A stretch of DNA of 64,000 nucleotides from Microbispora sp. NBC_01189 (lineage in GTDB: Bacteria; Actinomycetota; Actinomycetes; Streptosporangiales; Streptosporangiaceae), in the NCBI RefSeq assembly GCF_036010665.1, contig NZ_CP108581.1, positions 6,753,501 to 6,817,500 on the forward strand. The letters run 5' to 3'. How positions within the stretch are numbered: position 1 is the first letter of the stretch; the number at the start of each line of letters is the position of its first letter. Position numbers and translations under genes: made by a program. The notes beneath the pieces were generated by a model, which was not told where the DNA came from, did not search any database, and saw only the letters and a program-made list of their open reading frames with translations. This document shows, in pieces, positions 33,450-42,100 of this stretch.

Positions 33450-34196
33450 GTGAACGACAGCGCAGCCGGGCGACGCCCCCCCACCGGAACGGGATCCGAA
33501 CAGGCCCCGTACGCGAACCAGGAGGTGAGGCCGGAGACGGAGCGGACGAGCGGCCCCCGCCCCCAGGCCGGCCGCCCGGACCCCCACGCCCGCGCCGACG
33601 AGGCCACCCCCGAGGAGGCCGTCGCGGACGAGGAGACCGAGCGCGGATCGATCATCACCAGGCTCGCGGATCTCCAGCGTAGCCTGGGCCGCTTCTTCGC
33701 GCGCGACCGCTCCATGCCGCTGATGGCCTCCACGTTGACCATGCAGCAGTTCAAGGTCGTCATGTTCCTGTCGTTCGCCGGGCCCACCTCCGGCCAGGAG
33801 CTCGCCCGCCACCTCGGCGTCGGCCTGGCGACCGTCACGGGCATCGTCGACCGGGTGGTCGCGCAGGGCCTGGTCACCCGGCACGAGGACCCCCACGACC
33901 GCCGCGTACGCCTGGTCGAGCTCACGGAGGCGGGGCGGCGGCTCACCGGCGAGATCATCGAAGCCGGCACGGGCGGCTACGTCCGCCTTCTGCGGCGGCT
34001 CGACACCGAGACCCTGCGCACCATGGAAACGGTCATGCGCAAGATCGAGGACGCGATGAGCGACCTGCACGCCGAGGAGACCGTCACCGACGCCGTGAAC
34101 GACGTCATCGACGACCTCTCCCCCGGCGTCGCCGCCCACGCCGGAGAGGTCGCGGAAGATCCGGCGGCCACCGGAGGACTCTCCCGGCGCGGCTGA
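33450..34196 (+). CDS. MarR-family transcriptional regulator
   Basis: A 248-residue protein from a GTG with GAGAGGTGGA before it. About 60 residues of charged, Pro/Glu-rich N-terminus precede the winged-helix domain: MQQFKVVMFLSFAGPTSGQE, LARHLGVGLATVTGIVDRV, and the wing DPHDRRVRLVELTEAG. A C-terminal acidic tail of about 50 residues follows. The long tails are unusual for MarR (typically 140-160 residues). It likely represses the RND pump and itself. Confidence 0.88.
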   Translation: MNDSAAGRRPPTGTGSEQAPYANQEVRPETERTSGPRPQAGRPDPHARADEATPEEAVADEETERGSIITRLADLQRSLGRFFARDRSMPLMASTLTMQQFKVVMFLSFAGPTSGQELARHLGVGLATVTGIVDRVVAQGLVTRHEDPHDRRVRLVELTEAGRRLTGEIIEAGTGGYVRLLRRLDTETLRTMETVMRKIEDAMSDLHAEETVTDAVNDVIDDLSPGVAAHAGEVAEDPAATGGLSRRG

Positions 34197-34305
34197 CCGC
34201 CCGCGCGGCGCAGCCCTCGCACGCCCGGCACGTAAGAGCGCGCGGGGTGAGAGCGCGCGGGGGTGGACGCCGGACCGGGGCGGGCCGCTGCTAGCGTCAC
34301 CCGAT

Positions 34306-35079
34306 GTGCCGATCCACGTCGAAGAGCTCTTCTCGCTGACCGGCCGGGTAGCCCTGGTCACCGGAGGCAGTTCCGGCATCGGATACGCGATGGCGGAGTC
34401 CCTCGGGCGGGCGGGGGCGGCCGTGATCCTGGTCGCCCGCCGGGAGAGGGAACTCGCCGAGGCCGCCGCCCGGCTCGACGGCCACGGCGTGCGGGCCGCG
34501 ACGATCAGCGCCGACCTCGGCGGCCGCGCCGCGATCACCCGCGTGTGTGAGGAAGCGGACGGATTCTTCGGCGACGTCGACATCCTCGTCAACGACGCCG
34601 CCGGCAACATCCGCAGGCCCATGGCCGACCTCACCGTCGGCGACTACGAGCAGACCATCGCCGTCAACCTCACCGCGCCGTTCCTGCTCGGGCAGCACTT
34701 CGGCCCCCGCATGGCCGCCCGCGGCTGGGGACGGATCATCAACGTCGGCTCCCAGCAGTCGATCAGCGCCTTCGGCGACAGCGGCGTCTACGGCGTGTCC
34801 AAGGCCGCCGTGTGCGGGCTGACCCGTTCACAGGCCGAGGCGTGGTCGGGCAGCGGAGTCACCGCCAACACGATCGTGCCGGGATTCGTGCTGACTCCGC
34901 TCAACGCTGCCGCCCAGGCCGTTCCCGGGCGGGTGGAGGCGATGGCCGCCCGGACCATGACCGGCCGCAACGGCGTCCCGGGCGACTTCCGCGGCGTGGC
35001 CGTGTTCCTCGCCTCCGACGCCGCGTCGTACGTCACCGGCCAGGCCATCTGCGTCGACGGCGGCTTCAGCGTCCACTAG
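34306..35079 (+). CDS. Short-chain dehydrogenase/reductase
   Basis: A 257-residue classical SDR. Cofactor loop TGGSSGIGYAMAESL (TGxxxGIG), NDAAG in place of NNAG, catalytic Ser in NVGSQQSISAF, and Tyr/Lys in YGVSKAAV. ARRERE after the second strand favours NADP(H). C-terminal GQAICVDGGFS completes the family pattern. GTG 34306 sits eight bases after TAGCGT (leaderless). Substrate unknown. Confidence 0.92.
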   Translation: MPIHVEELFSLTGRVALVTGGSSGIGYAMAESLGRAGAAVILVARRERELAEAAARLDGHGVRAATISADLGGRAAITRVCEEADGFFGDVDILVNDAAGNIRRPMADLTVGDYEQTIAVNLTAPFLLGQHFGPRMAARGWGRIINVGSQQSISAFGDSGVYGVSKAAVCGLTRSQAEAWSGSGVTANTIVPGFVLTPLNAAAQAVPGRVEAMAARTMTGRNGVPGDFRGVAVFLASDAASYVTGQAICVDGGFSVH

Positions 35080-35256
35080 GAGGCGCCGGGCGGGACGGCG
35101 GGCGTCCCTCGATGCCGGTGCATGACGACAGAGCACCGCTCCTTGGCCTCTCGCCGCAACTACCGGGGTTCCCGGCCGGGTAGGAGGGTCACGTCCCGGC
35201 GGAACCGGACGAGCGACAGCCAACGCCGGGACGGGAACAGGAAGGCACACACCGAG

Positions 35257-35541
35257 ATGTCCCGCTACCGCACCCGGAGCCCGCGCGGCGCGACCGTCCC
35301 CGCGTGTGGCGGCGGGGGCCAGGTCATCAGCGGCGGACAGGCCACCGGCGGGCAGGGCAGGTCGGGTGCGGGCAGGTCCAACCAGAACCTCAACGGCCTG
35401 CAGGCTCCCACATTCGTCATGGGACAGACCCAGCACGCGATCACCGACGTCGGCGGGTACGCCGGGCAGGCCCTCGTCTGCGGATCCCGGCCCGCCGTCT
35501 GCCTGGTCGGGCAGAACATGCCCACCCACTTCAGGTCCTGA
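35257..35541 (+). CDS. Small Gly/Gln/Asn-rich protein, unknown
   Basis: A 94-residue frame from ATG 35257 with AGGAAGG about 11 bases upstream. Over 90 % of third positions are G or C, which marks it as genuinely coding. It has a basic start (MSRYRTRSPRG), a Gly/Gln-rich middle (VISGGQATGGQGRSG), NQNLNGLQAPTFVMGQTQHA, and ends VGQNMPTHFRS. Three Cys (PACGG, LVCGS, AVCLV) are present. No signal peptide, helix or known domain is evident. It lies alone between SDR and PNPOx genes. Confidence 0.6.
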   Translation: MSRYRTRSPRGATVPACGGGGQVISGGQATGGQGRSGAGRSNQNLNGLQAPTFVMGQTQHAITDVGGYAGQALVCGSRPAVCLVGQNMPTHFRS

Positions 35542-35578
35542 CGCCTCCGTCGCGCACGGCCCCGGCGCAGGGGGAGGG

Positions 35579-36058
35579 TCAGCGGCGGCGGACCACCCGG
35601 TGACCGGCGCCCTCGTGCCACATCTCGATCACCAGGTGCTCCCCCGACTCGTCCACGCGCGTGTGGACCACCTCGGTCACGTCGACCCGGAACAGGTGGG
35701 AGTCCTCCTCCGGCGGCACTCCGTACGCCTCGCGCGCGGCCGGGTCGGTGACCTCGACGGCCCGCCCGGCCAGCTTGGCCTCGCCGTCCCAGGAGGCCGG
35801 TTCGCCCTCGTCCGGGTCGACGGAGGGGCTGTGGATCGCCACCCGCGGATCGCGGCGCAGGTCGAGCGCCTTCCTCGCCCCCGGCATCGACCCCAGCCAC
35901 ACCTCCCCGTCCTTGAACTCCACCTCGGTGCCGCTGATGCGCGGCGAGCCGTCCCGCCGCAGCGTCGCCATCGTCTTGTGCCTGCCCTTTCCCATGCTCG
36001 CCAGCACGCGCGCCGCCAGCGCGGGAATCTCCGTTTCGATCTCCTGCCAGGAAGCCAT
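35579..36058 (-). CDS. Pyridoxamine 5'-phosphate oxidase-like flavin-binding protein
   Basis: A 159-residue split-barrel protein from ATG 36058. KTMATLRRDGSPRISGTEV, EVWLGSMPGARKALDL and DPRVAIHSPSVDPD mark the FMN-binding fold of the PNPOx superfamily; the actinobacterial members often bind F420 or heme instead. Reaction not determinable. Nearby genes give no clue. Confidence 0.85.
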   Translation of the reverse strand: MASWQEIETEIPALAARVLASMGKGRHKTMATLRRDGSPRISGTEVEFKDGEVWLGSMPGARKALDLRRDPRVAIHSPSVDPDEGEPASWDGEAKLAGRAVEVTDPAAREAYGVPPEEDSHLFRVDVTEVVHTRVDESGEHLVIEMWHEGAGHRVVRRR

Positions 36059-36247
36059 GCGGTCATCCTGCCGGACCGCACCGGCATTCCGCCGGTCCCC
36101 CGCGCGGGTGGTGATACCAGGCGGATGAAAGTTGCACACCCCACCTAACTCCCCCGCAGCTCATGAAGGCGTACGAGGCGCTCTCCTTGACCGTTCCACC
36201 CGGCCTGATCACGATCGCACGGCAAGATCCTCCAGAAAAGGGACGTC

Positions 36248-38308
36248 ATGAGCACCCTGCGTACCACCAGGCCGGCCCTCGCGCTCCTCATGGGCGCAGT
36301 GGTGGCCGCCCAGACCCTCGCGGGCATCCCCTCCGCCGGCGCGGAGACGATGCCGGTCAACGTCACCGTCAACACCCGCGCGGCCCTGGCGGTCGCGTCC
36401 GACACCGCCGTGGGCACCAACCACGCGATCTGGGACTCCAACCTCGGGACGAACGAGACCGCGGACCTCCTCAAGTCCGCCGGCGTGAAGATGCTGCGCT
36501 ACCCCGGCGGGTCGTACGCCGACATCTACCACTGGAAGACCCACACCGCCCCCGGCGGCTACGTCGCCCCCAACACCGACTTCGACACCTTCATCCGCGG
36601 CGCGCAGCGCACCGGCGCGCAGCCGATCGTCATCGCCAACTACGGCACCGGCACCGCCGAGGAGGCCGCCGACTGGGTCAAGTACGCCAACGTCACCAAG
36701 GGCTACGGCGTCAAGTACTGGGAGATCGGCAACGAGAACTACGGCAACGGCCACTACGGCGCCGACTGGGAGGCCGACGACCACGCCGACAAGACCCCGG
36801 CCGAGTACGCCAGGAACGTCGTGAAGTACGCGGACGCGATGAAGGCCGTCGACCCCACCGTCAAGATCGGCGCGGTGCTCACCACCCCCGCCAACTGGCC
36901 CGACGGCATCGTCGCCGACGGTGACCAGGCCACCTGGAACGACACCGTCCTGTCGATCGCCGCCTCGAAGGTCGACTTCGTCGTCCTGCACTGGTATCCC
37001 CCGCACAGCGACGTCGCCGACGTCCTCACCAAGACCGCGCACATCCCCGACATGATCTACATGGTCAAGCAGCAGATCGCCAGGCACGCGGGCGCCCGCG
37101 CCGGTGACATCGGCATCTCCATGACCGAGATCAACAGCGGGATCGCGTACAACACCCAGCCCGCCGCGCTGTTCGCCGCCGACGCCTACGCGGGCCTGAT
37201 GGAACAGGGCCTGTTCACGATCGACTGGTGGAACGTCCACAACGGGATCGGCACCGTCAGCACCGTCGCCGGACAGACCGACTACGGCGACTTCGGCATG
37301 CTGTCCAGCGCCGGCTGCACGGGGGACGTCTGCGAACCCCCCTTCAACACGCCCTTCGCGCCCTACCACGCGATCTCCATGGTCAGCGCGTTCGCACGGC
37401 CCGGCGACCAGTTCGTCCGCGCGGCCACCGACGAGCCGCTGGTCGCCGCCCACGCCGTCCGCCGCCCCAACGGTGACCTCGCCGTGCTGCTGGTCAACCG
37501 CGACCCCGACGGCGAGCGCCAGGTGAAGATCGGCTACGCCGGGTTCACCCCTGCCGGGGAGGCGCCCACGGTGTCCAGCCTCACCAACGGCGCGACGTCC
37601 GTCAGCACCGGCCGCGGCGGCACCGCCACCACCCAGACCCTCCCGCCGTACTCGGTGACCACGCTGGTGCTGCACCCCTCGGCGGCCACCACGGGCGCCC
37701 CCACCGCTCCCGGGCAGCCCACCGTCGGCGGCGTCACCGACAGGACCGCCACCATCTCCTGGCCCGCCGCCGCACCGGGCGCCGCTCCCGTCGCCAAGTA
37801 CGAGATCCACCGCCAGAACGGCGCCGTCTCCGAACAGCTCGGCGAGACCTCCGTCACCTCCTACGTGGTGCACAACCTGAACCCCGGCACCCGCTACACG
37901 GTCAACGTGATCGCCCGCGACACCGCCGGCCGCGTCTCCTGGGCCTCCGCGCCGCTCACCTTCACCACCGGCTCTCCCGACGAGAGCTCCTGTGCCGTAC
38001 GCCTGACGGACACCGCCGACTGGGCCAGCGGGTTCGTCGGCAACGTCGACATCACCAACACCGGCACCGCCGCCCTCGACGGCTGGACCCTCAACTTCAC
38101 CTGGCCCACCACCTGGCAGAGTGTCAGCAGCGGGTGGAGCGCCAACTGGACGCAGAGCGGGAAGTCGGTGACCGTCACCAGCACACCGGACAACCGCAAG
38201 CTCGCCCCCGGCGCCACCACCTCCATCGGCTTCGTCGGCGCCTACAGCGGTCCCAACGTCCTGCCCGCCGCCTTCACCCTGAACGGCACCGTCTGCACCA
38301 CCCGGTGA
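36248..38308 (+). CDS. Secreted GH51/GH39-like glycosidase with Fn3 and CBM2
   Basis: A 686-residue exported enzyme. After the signal peptide (ending SAGAE), residues about 35-485 are a clan-A barrel resembling alpha-L-arabinofuranosidases: the acid/base Glu is in YWEIGNENYG and the nucleophile Glu in ISMTEINSG; RYPGGSYADIYHW is the substrate-side start. A beta domain (VRRPNGDLAVLLVNRD) follows. Residues about 490-575 form an Fn3 domain (VAKYEIHRQNGAVSEQLGE, NPGTRYTVNVIARDTAG), and the last 105 residues a CBM2 (DWASGFVGNVDITNTG, LNGTVC). It would trim arabinose or related side chains of plant polymers. A 15-bp hairpin ends the transcript. Confidence 0.9.
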   Translation: MSTLRTTRPALALLMGAVVAAQTLAGIPSAGAETMPVNVTVNTRAALAVASDTAVGTNHAIWDSNLGTNETADLLKSAGVKMLRYPGGSYADIYHWKTHTAPGGYVAPNTDFDTFIRGAQRTGAQPIVIANYGTGTAEEAADWVKYANVTKGYGVKYWEIGNENYGNGHYGADWEADDHADKTPAEYARNVVKYADAMKAVDPTVKIGAVLTTPANWPDGIVADGDQATWNDTVLSIAASKVDFVVLHWYPPHSDVADVLTKTAHIPDMIYMVKQQIARHAGARAGDIGISMTEINSGIAYNTQPAALFAADAYAGLMEQGLFTIDWWNVHNGIGTVSTVAGQTDYGDFGMLSSAGCTGDVCEPPFNTPFAPYHAISMVSAFARPGDQFVRAATDEPLVAAHAVRRPNGDLAVLLVNRDPDGERQVKIGYAGFTPAGEAPTVSSLTNGATSVSTGRGGTATTQTLPPYSVTTLVLHPSAATTGAPTAPGQPTVGGVTDRTATISWPAAAPGAAPVAKYEIHRQNGAVSEQLGETSVTSYVVHNLNPGTRYTVNVIARDTAGRVSWASAPLTFTTGSPDESSCAVRLTDTADWASGFVGNVDITNTGTAALDGWTLNFTWPTTWQSVSSGWSANWTQSGKSVTVTSTPDNRKLAPGATTSIGFVGAYSGPNVLPAAFTLNGTVCTTR

Positions 38309-38332
38309 CCCCGGTCTCCTGAAGACCAGCAC

Positions 38333-38371
38333 GGCGCGGCGTACCGGCCGGTGAACCCGGTACGCCGCGCC
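38333..38371 (+). terminator. Perfect 15-bp hairpin after the glycosidase gene
   Basis: GGCGCGGCGTACCGG (38333-38347) pairs exactly with 38357-38371 around a 9-base loop, 24 bases after the stop codon. Confidence 0.65.
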
Positions 38372-38388
38372 GCCGCGTGGACGGGGTC

Positions 38389-38686
38389 TCAGCGGCTGTG
38401 GCTCAGGAACAGGCGTGCCGTTCTTGCCCCGTTCGACCTCGATCAGGTTCCACGACTGGACGTCACCGCCGCCGAACACCCGCCTGCCGTCGCCGACCAC
38501 CGCCGGGCCGACGACGAGCCGCAGCTCGTCGACGAGCCCGGCCCGCAGCAGCGAGCGGGTCTGCCAGACGATGATGTCGACGGCGCTGCTCTTGCGAGTG
38601 ACCCGGGCGCGACGGTTGCTCCGGTCCAGGTGTTCGATGTCCAGGCCGAGTATCTCGCTGGCGCGGGAGGCCGTCTCGTACAGCAT
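38389..38686 (-). pseudogene. Chimeric remnant: integrase fragment joined to a DHFR/RibD-like fragment
   Basis: Read on the minus strand, 38686-38558 encodes MLYETASRASEILGLDIEHL, DRSNRRARVTRKSSAVD and IIVWQT, which matches the start of the catalytic domain of actinobacterial tyrosine recombinases (Arg of the active site in ASRASE). It runs in frame, without a gap, into RSLLRAGLVDELRLVVGPAV and FGGGDVQSWNLIEVERGKNG, the C-terminal end of RibD/dihydrofolate-reductase-like proteins. A frameshift near 38425 puts the expected ending (ARLFLSHSR, stop at 38389) in another frame. Two unrelated decayed genes were therefore fused by deletion. Confidence 0.65.
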
Positions 38687-38799
38687 CGTGTGTTGCCCTC
38701 GTATGACCTGAAGACGCCGCGGTGGAAGGCTGCCACGGTGGATGCTCTGGTCGAGCGGCGCGAGGCGCTGGCCGCACAGATGGATCACGGCGCTCACCG

Positions 38800-39110
38800 A
38801 GAACGAGATGATGACGCGGCTCGGGCTGGAGTACGGCGACTGGCGGCGCGGACGTGACCACGAGGTCACCCCCGATTTTGATCGCGGCGAATTCTGGAGC
38901 CGTGAACAGGCCGAGGAACTGGCCGGGCGGGCCGAGCTGACCGGCCTGGAGGTCACCGAGGACGACATCGCCCGCCTGTCCGATGATGAGGACCTGGCCG
39001 AGCGGGTCCGGCGCGCCAAGCTGCTCGGCCCTGAGCAGGCAGCGCAGCACCTGGAGACGCGTCGCCGCGACTTCTCCCGGCCGGGCCAACGTCTCCGCAG
39101 GACGCGCGTG
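38800..39110 (+). other. Unrecognised coding-like fragment
   Basis: A plus-strand frame encodes LTENEMMTRLGLEYGDWRRG, FDRGEFWSREQAEELAGRAE, LTGLEVTEDDIARLSDDEDL and RRAKLLGPEQAAQHLETRR. The acidic helical pattern and third-position bias look protein-coding, but there is no ribosome site, no good start and no stop of its own. An adjoining frame just upstream (WKAATVDALVERREALAAQM at about 38730-38790) may be its displaced N-terminal part. I do not recognise the family; the location beside an integrase remnant suggests mobile-element debris. Confidence 0.4.
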
Positions 39111-39161
39111 AACGCTTTCATCGGCGACGCCGACCGATGCCGGTCGGCGTCGCCCGGTACG

Positions 39162-42100
39162 TCAGGTCACAGTGAAGCGGATGGGTCCCGCCAGAACCGT
39201 GTAGCCGTCGTTGTGGAGGTAGTACGCCGCGTACGCGCCCTGGCCGGGGAGTTTGTCGGTCGGCATCACGAGCGTGCCGTCCGCGCCGGGGGTGTAGCGC
39301 CAGTCGATGGACGCGCCGTCCTTGGGGGCCATGGTGGCCGGGTAGAGGCCGATCCAGTTCTTCGCGCTGACCGTGGCGGGCAGCGTGGAGTAGGTGAAGG
39401 TCAGGCTCGTGCCCTTGGGGACCGACGTCGCGCCCAGGGTGAGCTTGCCGTCGGGAGCCGCCGCCGCGGCGGGCAGCGCGGAGGTGAGCGGGGCGTCGTC
39501 CGGTTGCAGGTTGTAGTAGGCCGCCAGGCGGCCCACGATCGTGTCGGCGTACGGGGCCAGCCGGGCGAAGTTGCCCACCAGCGCGGCCCTGGCCGCCTTG
39601 TTGAGCGCGGCGAAGTCCATCGTCGCGCCGGTCAGGTGCGGCTGGAGCTTGGTGATGAGCGCGTAGTCGCTGGCGATGCCGAGCGAGCCCATCGCCTGGG
39701 CCAGCGACGGTGTGCTCACACCGGTGTCCAGCACCCGGCTGACGAACGTGACCCGGTGCATGATCCGCCAGCACGGCGGCTTGGTCTCGGTCTGCTGGGC
39801 CCGCTTGAGCGCCAGCGCGTTCGGGTCGGTGCCCCGGTCCAGCCACTCGGGGTCGATCACCTTGCCGTAGAAGTCCTCGAAGTTGTCGGTGGTGGTGTCC
39901 AGGTAGAGCGTCATGAACCGGTAGGCGTCGACCCGGCCGGGCACCAGGATCGGCTTGCCCTCGGCATCGAACTGCGGCTTGTCACTGACGAACTTCTGCA
40001 GCTCGGCGCCGGGCCCGCAGCTCACATCGAGGCTGAACGTACGGGTGGCCTGTTTGGACTTCTTGCGGGTGACGCTGTACCCGGCGCTTACGGACGCCTC
40101 CACGCCGAACTTGTGGCCGAAGTCCATGAAGTCGAAGCTGATGGCGTAGTTGCCGCCGAAGGAGGACTTGAAGGAGAACGCCCCCGAGGTGGTCTCGGTG
40201 ACCTGGTCGGTCGTGGCCGTCGTCTCGGCGAAGAAGCCGCCGGCGGCGGTCCACACGTACGTGTTGACGATGTTGCGGCGCGAGGCCGACCTAGTGGCCG
40301 CGCGTTTGGCCTCGGGGTCGCCGCCGGAACCGGCCTCGGTGGTGGCGCCGGTGCCGCCCGTCATCCCGTTCAGCACCTTGGCCGCCTGGCCGTGGGTGGG
40401 GTCCCAGGTGTGGGTTTCGATGGACACCGAGTCGTAGAAGCCCTGTAACTGCTGCTGCTCGCGCTGGATGCGCTTCTTGATCCGGTATGCCTCGGCGGGG
40501 CGGTAGTAGCTGTACTCGCCGCTCACCCCGTCGGCGGCGTTGGGGAAGTGCGGGTCGGGGAACGGACGCAGGCCGGGGACCTGGCCGTACTCGTGGAAGC
40601 CGACGATCCCGTCCAGGGTGCCCTGCTTGGTATAGCGGGGGTTGATCGGGAACGGGATCAGGTTCCAGTCGCGGGGGATGTCGGGGCTGGGCAGCATCCG
40701 GTAGGCGACGACGGCGCCGGTGTGCGTCAAGCGCAATGCGTACATGTCGGCGGTCTCGGACTGCACGACGGCGAAGCCGGTGTTGGCGGGCACCCAGCGG
40801 CGTCCGACGGTGGGGTTGACGTGCTTGGTGCCGTCGGCGTCCTCCCAGCCGCCGGCGAGGGTGACCTTGCTGGCGCGGGTGGTGTTGGCGCCCTGGGACA
40901 CCTCCGTGGTGTTGCTCCAGCTGTTGGAGAAGTCGAGGGACAGGTAGAAGCCCCACTCGTGCTTGACCGCGCTTATCGGCTTGGCGGTGCCGGCGCCCAT
41001 CGGCGCGGCGACGGCCCAGACCTCGTCGCCGAACGCCTGGTCGAAGGAGATCTTCATCGCGGTGTCGACGCTGACGTCCCGCTGCGACGACATGGTGTTG
41101 ACGACGTTGTCGGCCTGCACGAAGGAGATCGACGAGGCGCCCGCGTAGTCCTTCTTCTCGTCGATCATGTTCTCCGACGGGACCGGCGGCGCGCCCTCGA
41201 TGTAGCCGATGAGCTGGGGGTCGAACTGCACCTGGCCGACCCAGGTGGTGGCCAGTTCGCCGACCTTGAAGCCGGTGCTCAGCGCCCACGACTTGTCGTC
41301 CTGGAGGTAGCCGTAGGCCCGCTTGAGCACTCCGATGATCGAGTCGTCCGGGAGCCGCTGCACGTCGCCGTACTCGGTGGCGGCCGGGGTGGTCGCGATC
41401 GTGCCGTGGAAGGGGGTCTTGATGCCGGTCAGCGCCGAGCGGATCCGGGCGGCGTCGGTGGAGATCGGCGCCGTGGACAGCACGATCTTCGGACCGGGCG
41501 CCGACTGAGTCAGGTGCTGGCCACTCAGCCCGGCGTCCTTGACCAGCGCCCCGGCCACCGTGTCGTCGGCCTCTAACGGGTAGTAGGCGAGCAGGTGCTG
41601 CCGGTCGCCCTTGACGCGGCCGAACATGTTGTCCAGGATCTGCTCCTGCGTACGGACGGTCCGCCAGACCCGGATCTCGTCCAGGTCGCCGGTGAACCCC
41701 TCGCCCACCACCGAGCGTGGCGCGGCGGACCGGCCGACGGCCGGCTGCGTCATCGGCGCCGTCGCCACAGGACTGCCGTTGCGGTACAGGGTGAACCTGT
41801 TGCCCGCCGGGTCGGGGGTGCGCACCCGCGTCACGGCGCGCAGCGTGGCGGGATAGGAGCCGCACATGTCCTGCGTGGTGGAGCCCTTGGACTCCGGGAA
41901 CCTCCACCAGGCGACCAGCCCCTGCGCCTTGGGGCTGATGGGCACGCCGATCTGGTCGGCGTCCCTGGCCACGTTCCAGATCCGTACCTCCGACAGGATG
42001 CCCTTGAGGCCGGACACGGTCTTGCCCTCGACCATGCGGCCCAGCTCGGCGGGCGCGTCGTTGCCCACGGGCTTGGCGCCCTTGTAGCGCTGCCCCCCGG

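Noticed and set aside
36209-39121. A 970-codon minus-strand frame across the glycosidase gene
   Set aside because: Mostly antisense of the glycosidase; only its short part at 38389-38686 carries real homology, described as a remnant.
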